64,000 nt of DNA. Source: Pinibacter aurantiacus. GTDB lineage: Bacteria; Bacteroidota; Bacteroidia; Chitinophagales; Chitinophagaceae. Under the pieces are notes generated by a model that worked only from the letters and a program-made list of their open reading frames with translations, was not told the DNA's origin and made no database searches. The stretch spans positions 310,001 to 374,000 of the forward strand of contig NZ_JAHSPG010000016.1 in NCBI RefSeq assembly GCF_019130065.1, in the 5' to 3' direction. Of the stretch, positions 8,633 to 16,510 are shown piece after piece. The translations under genes and the position numbers were made by a program. Position 1 is the first letter of the stretch. Every line of letters begins with the position of its first letter.

Positions 8633-9895
8633 ATGCAAAGAAGAAATTTCCTCAAATGGTCTTCCTTACTGGGGTTTGGCGGCATTATTCCCGGACAAAA
8701 AGTATTGGCAAATGATAAAATTGATTTTTCCCAACCTTCTAAACAAAACGACAGGGAGTACTGGGTAAGCTTGCTGGATAAAATAGCAACCCCAGTTTTA
8801 AGCAATATGAGCAAAGGCGAGCTTAGGAAAAACATGCCGGTAGTTTACAGTCCTATTTGGGACAACAGAAACAAACAGGTGGCTTACATGGAGGCGTTTG
8901 GACGCCTGATTGCAGGCATCGCACCGTTTCTTGCGTTGCCGGATGACAACACTGCTGAAAGCAAGATAAGAGAACGTTTACGTGAACAAACTTTGCAAAG
9001 CCTTGCACATTCAGTGAATCCGCAAAGTCCTGACTATTTGTTTTGGGGCGATGGCAAAACGCTGCAACCCATAGTAGATGCGGCACATATCGCACAGGCG
9101 CTGTTGTATGCACCAGATGCTTTATGGAAACCATTAAGTGAAGAAACGAAGCAACAGTTTATTCATGAATTCAAGACAATACGCCGCATCAAGCCATTCA
9201 ACAATAACTGGCTTTTGTTTGCAGCCATGGTTGAAAGCTTTTTGTTGAGCATAGGTGAAGAAATTGATACCGCAAGAATTGACACGGCCATTGACAAAGT
9301 GAACGCATGGTATGTAGGTGATGGCTGGTACAGCGATGGAGATAAATTTCACTTCGATCACTACAATGGTTATGTAATGCATCCCATGATGGTGGAGGTG
9401 TTGAAGGCGAATGTTGAAAAGGGTAGAAGGGCTAAAAAAGAATTTGATGTTGCCTATAAGAGAATGCAGCGTTATGCATCTTTCCAGGAAAGGTACATTT
9501 CTCCTGAAGGTACCTATCTTGTCGTGGGTCGTTCTTCCACTTATCGCGTTGGTGCTTTTCAACCACTGGTGAAACTGGCACTGGAAAATAGTTTGCCTGA
9601 AGGCATCGCTCCTGCGCAGGTGCGTTGCGCACTCACCGCAGTAATGAAAAACATGTTCATTCCTTCCACGTTTACAAAAGATGGATGGTTACGACTAGGA
9701 TTGATTGGTGACAAACAGGAAAGCCTTGCAGATTACTACTCTAACACAGGAAGTATGTATGTGACCTCACTGGTGTTTCTCGCATTGGGTTTGCCATCCT
9801 CACATGAATTTTGGTCAGCACCATTTACAGAGTGGACGCAGCGCAAAGCCTGGAGCGGCAAGCCGTTTGCGAAAGATTATGCGGTGGATTATTAA
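8633..9895 (+). CDS. DUF2264 family protein, putative exported glycosidase
   Basis: A 420-residue protein with a twin-arginine-like signal (MQRRNFLKWSSLLGFGG), suggesting export in folded form. The body matches the DUF2264 family as I recognise it: NRNKQVAYMEAFGRLIAGIAPFLAL near the start, FNNNWLLFAAMVE, the aromatic GDGWYSDGDKFHFDHYNGYV block, and RYISPEGTYLVVGRSSTYR. My recollection is that CAZy family GH154 (exo-beta-glucuronidase) corresponds to this fold, but I could not verify that here. Position at the end of an operon with GH88 and GH29 supports action on a uronic-acid-containing glycan. A terminator follows directly. Confidence 0.8.
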   Translation: MQRRNFLKWSSLLGFGGIIPGQKVLANDKIDFSQPSKQNDREYWVSLLDKIATPVLSNMSKGELRKNMPVVYSPIWDNRNKQVAYMEAFGRLIAGIAPFLALPDDNTAESKIRERLREQTLQSLAHSVNPQSPDYLFWGDGKTLQPIVDAAHIAQALLYAPDALWKPLSEETKQQFIHEFKTIRRIKPFNNNWLLFAAMVESFLLSIGEEIDTARIDTAIDKVNAWYVGDGWYSDGDKFHFDHYNGYVMHPMMVEVLKANVEKGRRAKKEFDVAYKRMQRYASFQERYISPEGTYLVVGRSSTYRVGAFQPLVKLALENSLPEGIAPAQVRCALTAVMKNMFIPSTFTKDGWLRLGLIGDKQESLADYYSNTGSMYVTSLVFLALGLPSSHEFWSAPFTEWTQRKAWSGKPFAKDYAVDY

Positions 9896-9911
9896 AACCA
9901 CAAAAAAATTG

Positions 9912-9938
9912 AAAGCTCGCAATTTTGCGGGCTTTTTT
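9912..9938 (+). terminator. Intrinsic terminator ending PUL 1
   Basis: AAAGCTCGCAA pairs with TTGCGGGCTTT (one G-T pair) and runs into six T. It starts 17 bp after the DUF2264 stop and closes the enzyme operon. Confidence 0.85.
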
Positions 9939-10010
9939 ATTGATGAACTGTTTCAAAAATAAACGAGCAAAAGTTGCTAATTTTTATCAATTTTATCCAA
10001 ATTCAAGATC

Positions 10011-10229
10011 ATGGGGAAGGCAACTAAAGGGCAATGCAAAAATATCAGTGAAGTGATACGTGTAGGATTTCGACTTTTAGAAGAAGAGAATCGGGGTGCG
10101 ACTGTGAAGGAAACAATTCAGGACGGGATTAACAGTGGCATTGCGAAAAACTTTGACCCCAAAAAACACTTAGAAAATTTGAAAGCTGGAAGACGAAAAA
10201 ATACTAAATATTTTCTGGCAAGGCGCTGA
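10011..10229 (+). pseudogene. ParD/CopG-like antitoxin lacking the N-terminal DNA-binding strand
   Basis: The 72-residue product matches the C-terminal two thirds of ParD antitoxins: NISEVIRVGFRLLEEEN followed by KETIQDGINSGIAKNFDPKKH. Intact members normally have about 25 more residues before SEVIR, forming the ribbon and linker that bind DNA. Here only MGKATKGQCK precedes it, as if an internal piece between the start and the helix had been deleted. No ParE toxin gene follows; a terminator and a convergent cupin gene do. It is either a decayed orphan antitoxin or a minimal toxin-neutralising fragment. No in-frame upstream start restores the missing part. Confidence 0.6.
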
Positions 10230-10236
10230 CATCCAA

Positions 10237-10271
10237 AAGAAGGCCCACAGCCAAATATTTTTGGGCTTCTT
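10237..10271. terminator. Stem-loop between convergent genes
   Basis: AAGAAGGCCCA (10237-10247) pairs with TGGGCTTCTT (10262-10271) with one bulged base. It sits between the ParD remnant and the convergent cupin gene and could serve both strands; neither side has a long T tract. Confidence 0.5.
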
Positions 10272-10285
10272 CCGTATATAACACT

Positions 10286-10783
10286 TTATATTTTAGGTAC
10301 AATCCTAACGCCAAGCGCTTCATTTATTCGCGCTTGTTTCTCAAAAAAACCTTCCGGTAATTTGTCTGTTAGCGGAGCTAGTTCAAGCCTTTCTGCTCTT
10401 CTGCCGCAGGCAATGAACATTTCTTCAAAGCCGCCGGGTGTAATAAGCAATAATGTACTTGCAGTTTCTGAGATCAGATTAAATGTATGCGGAACATTTT
10501 TGGGCAAATGCACAAAATCACCTGCCCTGCCAATAATAGTCTGCTCGCCGATTTGAAACATAATTTCTCCTTCCAGGATATAATTGCTTTCGTCTTCGCG
10601 TTCATGTACATGAAGCGGGGGGCTAAAACCTTTACGCTGCATGATTTTTAAAAGACTGAATGCCCCATTTGTCTCTTCAGAGCTGACAAGAACAGTCGCG
10701 AGGTTCGGACCGTACCAGTAGGAGCGTTCCAGGTGTTGTTCGATTGGTAAATGCAACAAATGTTGCGTCATCACATTGTTCAT
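10286..10783 (-). CDS. Cupin domain protein
   Basis: A 165-residue single-domain cupin. The first metal motif is PPLHVHEREDESNYILEGE (two His and an acidic residue) and the second is GDFVHLPKNVPHTF (His). This matches the quercetin dioxygenase-like and general cupin families, which bind Fe, Mn or Ni. No signal peptide is visible, so it is probably cytoplasmic. It stands alone and divergent from the thioredoxin-like gene. The substrate, and whether it is an enzyme at all, cannot be told. Confidence 0.85.
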   Translation of the reverse strand: MNNVMTQHLLHLPIEQHLERSYWYGPNLATVLVSSEETNGAFSLLKIMQRKGFSPPLHVHEREDESNYILEGEIMFQIGEQTIIGRAGDFVHLPKNVPHTFNLISETASTLLLITPGGFEEMFIACGRRAERLELAPLTDKLPEGFFEKQARINEALGVRIVPKI

Positions 10784-10988
10784 GGTCGTGTTTTTGTTTG
10801 TTTGCAGTTGCTGCCATGCAAAGTAGTAAGGGATAATTTCTTGTTACAGTGTAAGAAGTATCACTTGTTATTTGGTTGGTATGAAGTGTTCTTTCGCTTG
10901 CGTAAAGTGTTTTTCAAAAAGAGTTGACATTGACAATAATAAACTTATGGCTGTCGTTCTCATCGTGTTCTTAAATTACATTTACCAT

Positions 10989-12053
10989 ATGAGATACTTT
11001 AAAATTAGTTTGATATTCATTTTGGCCTCGTTTGCTTCTTTTTCTCAAAGCAAGACATTTGAGATTTTTGGAACCATTAGCGGCAAGTACAATAGCAAAA
11101 TGTATCTCTTTTTTGATGGTAACTACAAGCAACGCGACAGCATTGTCTCCGAGATAAAGGACGGCAAGTTTTATTTCAAGGGCAGTGCTCCCATGCCCGC
11201 CCAGGCAAGGCTGCATATGGATCAGCGGTCTTTCATTCGCGACATCTATATAGACAATAGCAAGACTTACGTTACGTGCACAACCGAAATGAAGATTAAT
11301 AAGAGCGATCTTGACACAACGAACGAGCTTACTGTAATTGACGTTAAGGGATCGGCTGCTGACAAATTAAAAACTGATTTTGAAAAGTGGCTGGAAAACT
11401 TAAAGAAATCAAAGGCATCTAAAGAAGAACAAAGTGACGCATATTATCAAAAGCTTACTGCTTTTATTAAAGAACATCCGAAAAGTAAAGTTAGTCCCTA
11501 TCTTTTGGGCAAAGCTTCCATGCTGTCTTATTCACAGGTAAAAAAGTTAAATGGATTGATTGACAACTCTCTCGATAATACTTTTGAAACGAAAAGCGTC
11601 AGCACATTACTGGAGCAGCTTGACAACTCTGCAAATCTGGCGATTGGATTATCGTTTCAAGACGTGGTTTTAAAAGACAGCAGCGACCATGACATTGACA
11701 CAAGACAGTTTAGAGGTAAGTATACTTTAATTGTATGTTGGGCTTCGTGGTGCAAACCTTGTCGATCAGAGCACCCCGAACTAAACAATATTTATGAAAA
11801 ATATAAAGGCAAAGGGCTTGAGATGGTGGGCGTTTCCTTTGATACAGACAGAGATAAATGGAAAACCGCAGTTGTGAAAGACAAATTAAATTGGAGACAA
11901 GCAATTGATCCGAAGGCCTTTGAAGGAGCAATGGCAAAGCATTATACCATACAGGCAATTCCTACAAACTTTTTGCTTGATAAAGACGGTAAAGTAATAG
12001 GAGAAGGATTATCAACGAAAGAAATAGAAGAGATGATGGGGCATCTCCTTTGA
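10989..12053 (+). CDS. TlpA/ResA-like thioredoxin-fold protein with DUF4369-type N-terminal domain
   Basis: Predicted exported thiol-disulfide oxidoreductase of 354 residues. The start at 10989 is chosen because MRYFKISLIFILASFASFSQ is a clear signal peptide; the open frame reaches back to 10872, but the extra residues do not resemble a leader. The N-terminal half is a beta-rich domain of DUF4369 type, typical of Bacteroidota TlpA-like proteins, followed by a helical linker with many Lys. The C-terminal thioredoxin domain carries WASWCKPCRSE (Cys255 and Cys258), then VGVSFDTDRDKWK and the cis-Pro loop IQAIPTNFLLD. It probably reduces disulfides outside the cytoplasm; partners are unknown. Confidence 0.9.
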   Translation: MRYFKISLIFILASFASFSQSKTFEIFGTISGKYNSKMYLFFDGNYKQRDSIVSEIKDGKFYFKGSAPMPAQARLHMDQRSFIRDIYIDNSKTYVTCTTEMKINKSDLDTTNELTVIDVKGSAADKLKTDFEKWLENLKKSKASKEEQSDAYYQKLTAFIKEHPKSKVSPYLLGKASMLSYSQVKKLNGLIDNSLDNTFETKSVSTLLEQLDNSANLAIGLSFQDVVLKDSSDHDIDTRQFRGKYTLIVCWASWCKPCRSEHPELNNIYEKYKGKGLEMVGVSFDTDRDKWKTAVVKDKLNWRQAIDPKAFEGAMAKHYTIQAIPTNFLLDKDGKVIGEGLSTKEIEEMMGHLL

Positions 12054-12185
12054 TGTCAGGTCTTCTCCCGAGGAAAGCACATTTTCTTGAACCAATGCTT
12101 GTCTAGGGGAATCGCAGTTAGTGTCGAGCATTACATCGGTAAGATGTACAGTTCCTTAACACGGATGCGCGTTTTTTAATAAAAA

Positions 12186-12217
12186 TTTGTTTCCCAATCA
12201 GGAAATTTTTAATTTTG
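12186..12217 (+). promoter_or_regulatory. Bacteroidota-type promoter of the first HigBA module
   Basis: TTTG at 12186-12189 and TAATTTTG at 12210-12217 are separated by 20 bp, matching the TTTG-N19-21-TAnnTTTG consensus exactly. An in-frame stop (TGA, 12216-12218) for the toxin reading frame lies inside the -7 box, so the toxin must start downstream of it on a very short leader. Apart from this promoter, nothing is seen in the 200 bp gap after 12053. Confidence 0.75.
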
Positions 12218-12257
12218 ACTAAACCTCCTAATCAAACCAAACTTTGATGTCGAATTA

Positions 12258-12587
12258 TTGCCAGATGCAGTTGATTTTTTAGAGAAACTAGACGACAAAA
12301 CAAGAGAAAAGATTTATTACAACATCAAGAAAGCTCAGTTCGTTAATGATAATGAACTTTTTAAAAAGCTTAACGACTTCATCTGGGAGTTTCGGACTTT
12401 GTATAAGAATAAAGCATACAGACTTTTTTCATTTTGGGATAAAATAGACGGAAAAGACACACTGGTTGTGGCAACTCATGGCATATTGAAAAAGACACAG
12501 AAAACGCCAACCAAAGAAAGTAAGAAAGCAGAGGAAATTAGAAAACTGTATTTAGACAAAAAGAAAAAAAATAGCTATGGCAAATAA
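12258..12587 (+). CDS. higB: HigB-like toxin (RelE superfamily, phage Gp49-like), unusual start
   Basis: Predicted mRNA-cleaving toxin, partnered with the XRE antitoxin overlapping its 3' end by 11 bp. The core KLNDFIWEFRTLYKNKAYRLFSFWDK followed by TLVVATHGILKKTQKTP is characteristic of the Gp49/HigB family. The start is uncertain. Homology-like sequence extends upstream of TTG 12258 (FDVEL at 12243-12257), yet there is no in-frame ATG between the stop inside the promoter (12216) and this region. An ATC codon at 12231 stands where an ATG would be expected and would give IKPNFDVELLPDAV. Either a near-cognate codon or TTG is used, or the start was lost, which would lower or abolish toxin output. 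Confidence 0.85.
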   Translation: MPDAVDFLEKLDDKTREKIYYNIKKAQFVNDNELFKKLNDFIWEFRTLYKNKAYRLFSFWDKIDGKDTLVVATHGILKKTQKTPTKESKKAEEIRKLYLDKKKKNSYGK

Positions 12588-12897
12588 GTTCAAAACTGTT
12601 TCGCTAGACACAATGGTGGATAAACATATTGGTAAGCGCGGAACTGAAAGACGTGAAGCGTTTGAAAACGAGTTGAGAATTGACTTGTTGGGACTTGCCA
12701 TTAAGCATGCAAGACAGGAACGTAACCTGACACAAGAGCAACTGGGTAATCTTGTGGGAGTACAGAAAGCTCAAATTTCTAAGATCGAAAACAGTGTTAA
12801 GAATGCCAGATTTGAAACTATTTTGAAAGTATTTGATGCGTTAGGGGCCAAAGTGAATTTTAATGTTGAATTGAATAATAAAAAGCTTGCTTACTAA
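12577..12897 (+). CDS. higA: HigA-like XRE family antitoxin
   Basis: A 106-residue helix-turn-helix protein. The XRE domain is in the C-terminal two thirds: LAIKHARQERNLTQEQLG, then LVGVQKAQISKIENSVKN. The N-terminal region contains a charged helix likely to contact the toxin. The gene overlaps the toxin by 11 bp, in the toxin-first order typical of higBA, so the pair is translationally coupled. It probably neutralises the toxin and represses the promoter at 12186-12217. A hairpin overlaps the stop codon. Confidence 0.88.
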   Translation: MANKFKTVSLDTMVDKHIGKRGTERREAFENELRIDLLGLAIKHARQERNLTQEQLGNLVGVQKAQISKIENSVKNARFETILKVFDALGAKVNFNVELNNKKLAY

Positions 12898-12910
12898 AAA
12901 GTAAGCGAGC
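12885..12910 (+). terminator. Stem-loop overlapping the higA stop codon
   Basis: GCTTGCTTAC pairs with GTAAGCGAGC (one G-T pair) around TAAAAA, which contains the stop codon. No T tract follows, so it may act as a stability element rather than a classical terminator. Confidence 0.5.
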
Positions 12911-12962
12911 CGGTTAAAGTACGGGTTCGCACTCAACTCGATGGCCGTGCTATCAGCGCGAG

Positions 12963-14003
12963 TTACTGAGCACTCGTGAGCTGATAGTTCAACAGATCTT
13001 CTTCCCTTTTTCTTGAGCGTAAAATATTAAGATACGTAAGTGCTATCTTAACGTTATAATCTTCGTATGATTTCTGCGCCCATTGTATCGCACCATCAAG
13101 GTCCCCATTGATTTCACAGATGATTGCCATGTTATAGCAACCACGGCCGGCCACTTTGCGGTCACTGCTGGCACTTTCTTTTTTCCATATATCGGCGGCA
13201 CCATCCCAGTTTCCTGATTGCGCTTTTCTTTTTGCTATCTTGAAATTTTCATTACCTCTCACAAAATAATCGCGGTAAACCCGTAACCAATACGGCACAA
13301 CGCGTGATGCATAGATTGCGCCGCCTTTGTTACCTGCATCTTTTACTGCCTCTTTTCTTCCTGCAAGCGCCGATGCTGCTTCGAGTGGATTGATGCCAGA
13401 ACTGGCAAAATTCAGGGACCTGCCCACAATAAATTCATCCAGAATGGTCTTTGTAGCGGGATCATAAATTCTCCATCCGCTTTTTAAATTCGTAGCAATA
13501 TTTACGTTGTGATTCAGAACGGGAATGCTGGTGGTGCCAAGCTTAAGATTTGTTGGAGTGCCGGAATAGGCAATTTGCGTCTGTGCATCAAACAGCTCCA
13601 GTGAAATTAAAATATCTGTATTGGACCGTTGACAGATCTTTTCTACCGAATCCCAGGCCAGGGCATTTGGAAAAGTTCCGGCGCCAAATGAGGTGAGCTT
13701 ATAGTCCAACTTTTTGATGGCATTAAACCGGCCATTTCGTGTGAGCTCGTCGTACAGGCCCTGTAGGCTGGATTGTGCTCCGGCAGCCTGCAGTCCTTTT
13801 GTTTCCAGTGATGCTCCTTTATGAAGTATGTCAATTACTTTGGATTCAGAAGCGGCTTCTGTTCTGTCCACAATAGCAACGGCGCCTACTTCCGGGCGAA
13901 TGGTAACCGGTGCGGGAATTTTTACACTCAACGACATTCTGCTGGTCGAACTACAGGAATAGCAAACGACTACAAGTAGTAAAATGTAGAAATATTTTTT
14001 CAT
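12963..14003 (-). CDS. Lipoprotein of DUF6340 type with tetratricopeptide-like C-terminus
   Basis: A 346-residue lipoprotein: signal MKKYFYILLLVVVCYSC with Cys17 as lipidation site. The central region (VGAVAIVDRTEA, TDILISLELFD, SGWRIYDPATKTILDEF) resembles Bacteroidota envelope proteins annotated as DUF6340. The C-terminus, from about residue 250, has alternating helices (AKRKAQSGNWDGAADIWKKE, GCYNMAIICEINGDLDGAIQW) of TPR type. Function unknown; location in the outer membrane or periplasm is inferred from the lipobox. Divergent from the next gene. Confidence 0.75.
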   Translation of the reverse strand: MKKYFYILLLVVVCYSCSSTSRMSLSVKIPAPVTIRPEVGAVAIVDRTEAASESKVIDILHKGASLETKGLQAAGAQSSLQGLYDELTRNGRFNAIKKLDYKLTSFGAGTFPNALAWDSVEKICQRSNTDILISLELFDAQTQIAYSGTPTNLKLGTTSIPVLNHNVNIATNLKSGWRIYDPATKTILDEFIVGRSLNFASSGINPLEAASALAGRKEAVKDAGNKGGAIYASRVVPYWLRVYRDYFVRGNENFKIAKRKAQSGNWDGAADIWKKESASSDRKVAGRGCYNMAIICEINGDLDGAIQWAQKSYEDYNVKIALTYLNILRSRKREEDLLNYQLTSAQ

Positions 14004-14133
14004 GGGTCGAGATATTGGAATCAGGATATAACGTTTTTTTCAGGGATTTATTACAGGCTTTTCGCAAAACCGTATTATTGGTGCAATAAGTATTTCTTAA
14101 ATTCGGTTATACAACCCTGATCAGCGTTTCAAT

Positions 14134-14745
14134 ATGACCAATATAAAATCCCTCATTACAATTTCATCATTACTGGTTTTGAGTATCTTTTCAATAATAA
14201 GTTCCGGATGCAATTCCGGATACCGGTGCGTAAAAAAAGAGTTCAGGCATTCATTCAAAAATGAAACAAACAGCGATAGCCTCATTCATTTTGATGGTTA
14301 TTACTACAGATCTGACTATAATGCCAACGGCAATTTTTTAATGTTTTATAAGAATGGATTGGCGGCTTATCGTTGCTTGAACAATTTTGCTTATGATTCA
14401 ATCCGTTTAAACAGAACTGCTCAGCCCTGCGGCTTATGGGGCACGTATTCTATGTCTGGGGATACTATAAAAGCAAGGTATACCGGGCACGGCACTTTCA
14501 TGGTTCCTTACGGACCTTTTGAAATGCATTTTCTCATTAGAGACAAAGAACATTTTGAAGTCATTTATGATAAAGAAATCTGCTATCCCGAAGGCAGTTC
14601 TCAACCAGTTCATTTTGTTGCCACTTATACACCCAGCGACAAGCTTCCCAGATATCAGGATTGCTGGCTTTTAAAGGAGAAGTGGTTTTGGAAAAATGAA
14701 AATGACTGGAAGATGTTTATGGACAACACAAAAGGTGAAAAATAG
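14134..14745 (+). CDS. Hypothetical lipoprotein
   Basis: A 203-residue protein not recognised. The N-terminus is a lipoprotein signal with ISSGC (Cys26 predicted lipidated). The remainder is rich in Tyr, Phe and Asp, with IHFDGYYYRSDYNANGNFLM, GLWGTYSMSGDTIKARY and HFVATYTPSD. The spacing of beta-rich segments and the phrase SGDTIKA recall small lipocalin-like envelope proteins of Bacteroidota, but I cannot assign a family. It stands alone between divergent lipoprotein and convergent AraC genes. Confidence 0.7.
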   Translation: MTNIKSLITISSLLVLSIFSIISSGCNSGYRCVKKEFRHSFKNETNSDSLIHFDGYYYRSDYNANGNFLMFYKNGLAAYRCLNNFAYDSIRLNRTAQPCGLWGTYSMSGDTIKARYTGHGTFMVPYGPFEMHFLIRDKEHFEVIYDKEICYPEGSSQPVHFVATYTPSDKLPRYQDCWLLKEKWFWKNENDWKMFMDNTKGEK

Positions 14746-14980
14746 TAGCAGCGTTTCTCAATGACAAACCTATAGAGCAAATTGCCGGGCAGTGCCAGTC
14801 ATCTATTCTGATATATTTAATGAGATATCAAGTAGAGGATTTGGTAATAAGGGTTTCAATTATTTCTGTTGTTATAAAAACAGACAAAATGTTTTAGTAA
14901 TGCAACCAATTATCGTAGGTTTCAATCTATGCTTCTGACAAAGTTAAAGTGCCATTTATGACTAATGGCTTAGGGATATG

Positions 14981-15008
14981 ACACTCTTTTTCTAGAGAGT
15001 GTTTTTTT
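14981..15008 (+). terminator. Intrinsic terminator in the 14746-15090 gap
   Basis: ACACTCT (14981-14987) pairs with AGAGTGT (14996-15002), followed by six to seven T. It lies 236 bp after the nearest plus-strand gene. The rest of the 345 bp gap shows no gene or repeat, so this stem may end a long 3' untranslated region or an unseen small transcript. Confidence 0.6.
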
Positions 15009-15090
15009 GTATCAATAAGTAAGATTGGAATGTTCAGCGTTAAATCGTGATTGATATTAGCGGCCTTAAAACTAAAAGCCCGCTGTTCTT

Positions 15091-16203
15091 TTACCTGGCC
15101 GCTCTCCCCACTTCTTCCAACAAAGACTTTGGAGGTACTCCATAATATTTTTTGAAAGCCTGCGAAAAATGACTCGACGATTTGAAACCCAGTTCGAAGG
15201 CAAGATGGGTTATTGACACCGTGTTCCCTTGAAGGATCGATCTGGCCTTTTCCATTTTCACGTCCAGGTAATACTGGTAAGTTGTTTTGCCTATTACTTC
15301 CTTGAACTTCGATTTTAGCTTGCTTTTGCTAAAGGCAACCGACTTTGCAAGATCAGCAAGACAGAGATGTTGCGAGTCTGCATAAGTATCAATGATTCTT
15401 TTTATTTCCAGAATCTTGGCAACGTCATTTAAGCGTGTATTGTTTTTTGACCTTTCCTTTTTCTCGGAAATGCGTTTTACAAACAGTGCAAGGATCTTTA
15501 AAATATTTCCTTTCAGAAAAAGCTTTTCAGGAATAGAGGAGTTTTTGTCGAAGTTGATTATTTCCTGCACCAGCTCATACTTAAGCTGTCCTATGTTGGT
15601 TTTAAGACTGCGGGAAATAATATATAGCTGATCGATACGGCATTTTCCCGCCCCGCTGTTGGTAACGTCACATTTGTGATGACTGTCTGGTGCCAGTATG
15701 CATGTGTCGGTATTCGCCTTTCTCACTACACATGAATGAGAGGGTGAATTTTTATCCCAAAGAAAATTTTGAATGTATTCTTTCGACATTGAAATAATGA
15801 TCGATTGAAATCTTGCTCCTGCTTCCAACTGAAATGATGAAGAGGTGTCCGATACACACCAGGCAAGGCTGGAGTTTAGCGTGCCACCAATTTTTGAGGC
15901 CTTCTTGTTCAATAAATGAACAGTCTCCGTTGGACTGCAATTGATATGCATGGAATAGAAATTACTTTCCGTATGAGCCAAACGTTCCACGGTGAGTGCT
16001 ACGTTAGAGGTGAGATTGAAAATAGTGATTTCAACATCCGGTCCCAGCTGATGGTAGGAGCAAGTACCTGAAGCTATTTGTTCAGGAAACACAATTCTGT
16101 TATCAATAATAGAGATGTTAGCGGACAACTTTGTGTTCATATTATTCACAAAGTCTACCAGCCATTCGCGGCCGATTTGTTTCTTAGTAAACTGCACTTT
16201 CAT
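15091..16203 (-). CDS. AraC family transcriptional regulator
   Basis: A 370-residue regulator. The C-terminal about 100 residues form the two-helix-turn-helix AraC domain: LADLAKSVAFSKSKLKSKFK, then YYLDVKMEKARSIL, then ITHLAFELGFKSSSHFSQAF ending in KKYYGVPPKSL. The N-terminal about 250 residues are a sensing domain without a family I recognise; it is Cys- and Ser-rich around CILAPDSHHKCDVTNSGAGKC. Such regulators in Bacteroidota often control a nearby TonB-dependent receptor, and one lies directly downstream of the promoter side (16511-19324), but the link is inferred from position only. Confidence 0.9.
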   Translation of the reverse strand: MKVQFTKKQIGREWLVDFVNNMNTKLSANISIIDNRIVFPEQIASGTCSYHQLGPDVEITIFNLTSNVALTVERLAHTESNFYSMHINCSPTETVHLLNKKASKIGGTLNSSLAWCVSDTSSSFQLEAGARFQSIIISMSKEYIQNFLWDKNSPSHSCVVRKANTDTCILAPDSHHKCDVTNSGAGKCRIDQLYIISRSLKTNIGQLKYELVQEIINFDKNSSIPEKLFLKGNILKILALFVKRISEKKERSKNNTRLNDVAKILEIKRIIDTYADSQHLCLADLAKSVAFSKSKLKSKFKEVIGKTTYQYYLDVKMEKARSILQGNTVSITHLAFELGFKSSSHFSQAFKKYYGVPPKSLLEEVGRAAR

Positions 16204-16510
16204 AATAAATCAATTGATAGCCATTAACGTTCAGTCAAATGGCATTTAATAACATTTATCAATAAGTGCATTTATGACAGCTTAGGGGAATAAAGTAAGC
16301 AAATGTATACGGGGAGGGTTAACTTCCTTTTCAGAATGCGTCAAAGTTTTTTCTTAATCGGTCTTTTTTTGGGAAGGAGAAAATTGAAAATTGAAAATTG
16401 AAATTTTTATTTGAGTGCTGTTGTTGATTGTCGTTAGTAACCGGTTGCCGGCAGCCTGTGCGATAGACTTACCGCACCAACCACCGGTAACTGGATACCA
16501 AACCTAATCT
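16204..16510. other. 307 bp intergenic region with short repeats
   Basis: It holds a minus-strand TACATTTG element (16300-16307), matching the -7 consensus about 97 bp before the AraC start but without a clear -33 box. A single tract of AAATTG units lies at 16380-16405. An inverted repeat AGTAACCGGT (16436-16445) / ACCGGTAACT (16483-16492) with one mismatch lies just past the 3' end of the TonB-dependent receptor. No open frame of note. Confidence 0.5.

Noticed and set aside
10872-10988. Longer start of the TlpA-like gene
   Set aside because: Thirty-nine residues would precede a textbook signal peptide, which would then be internal.
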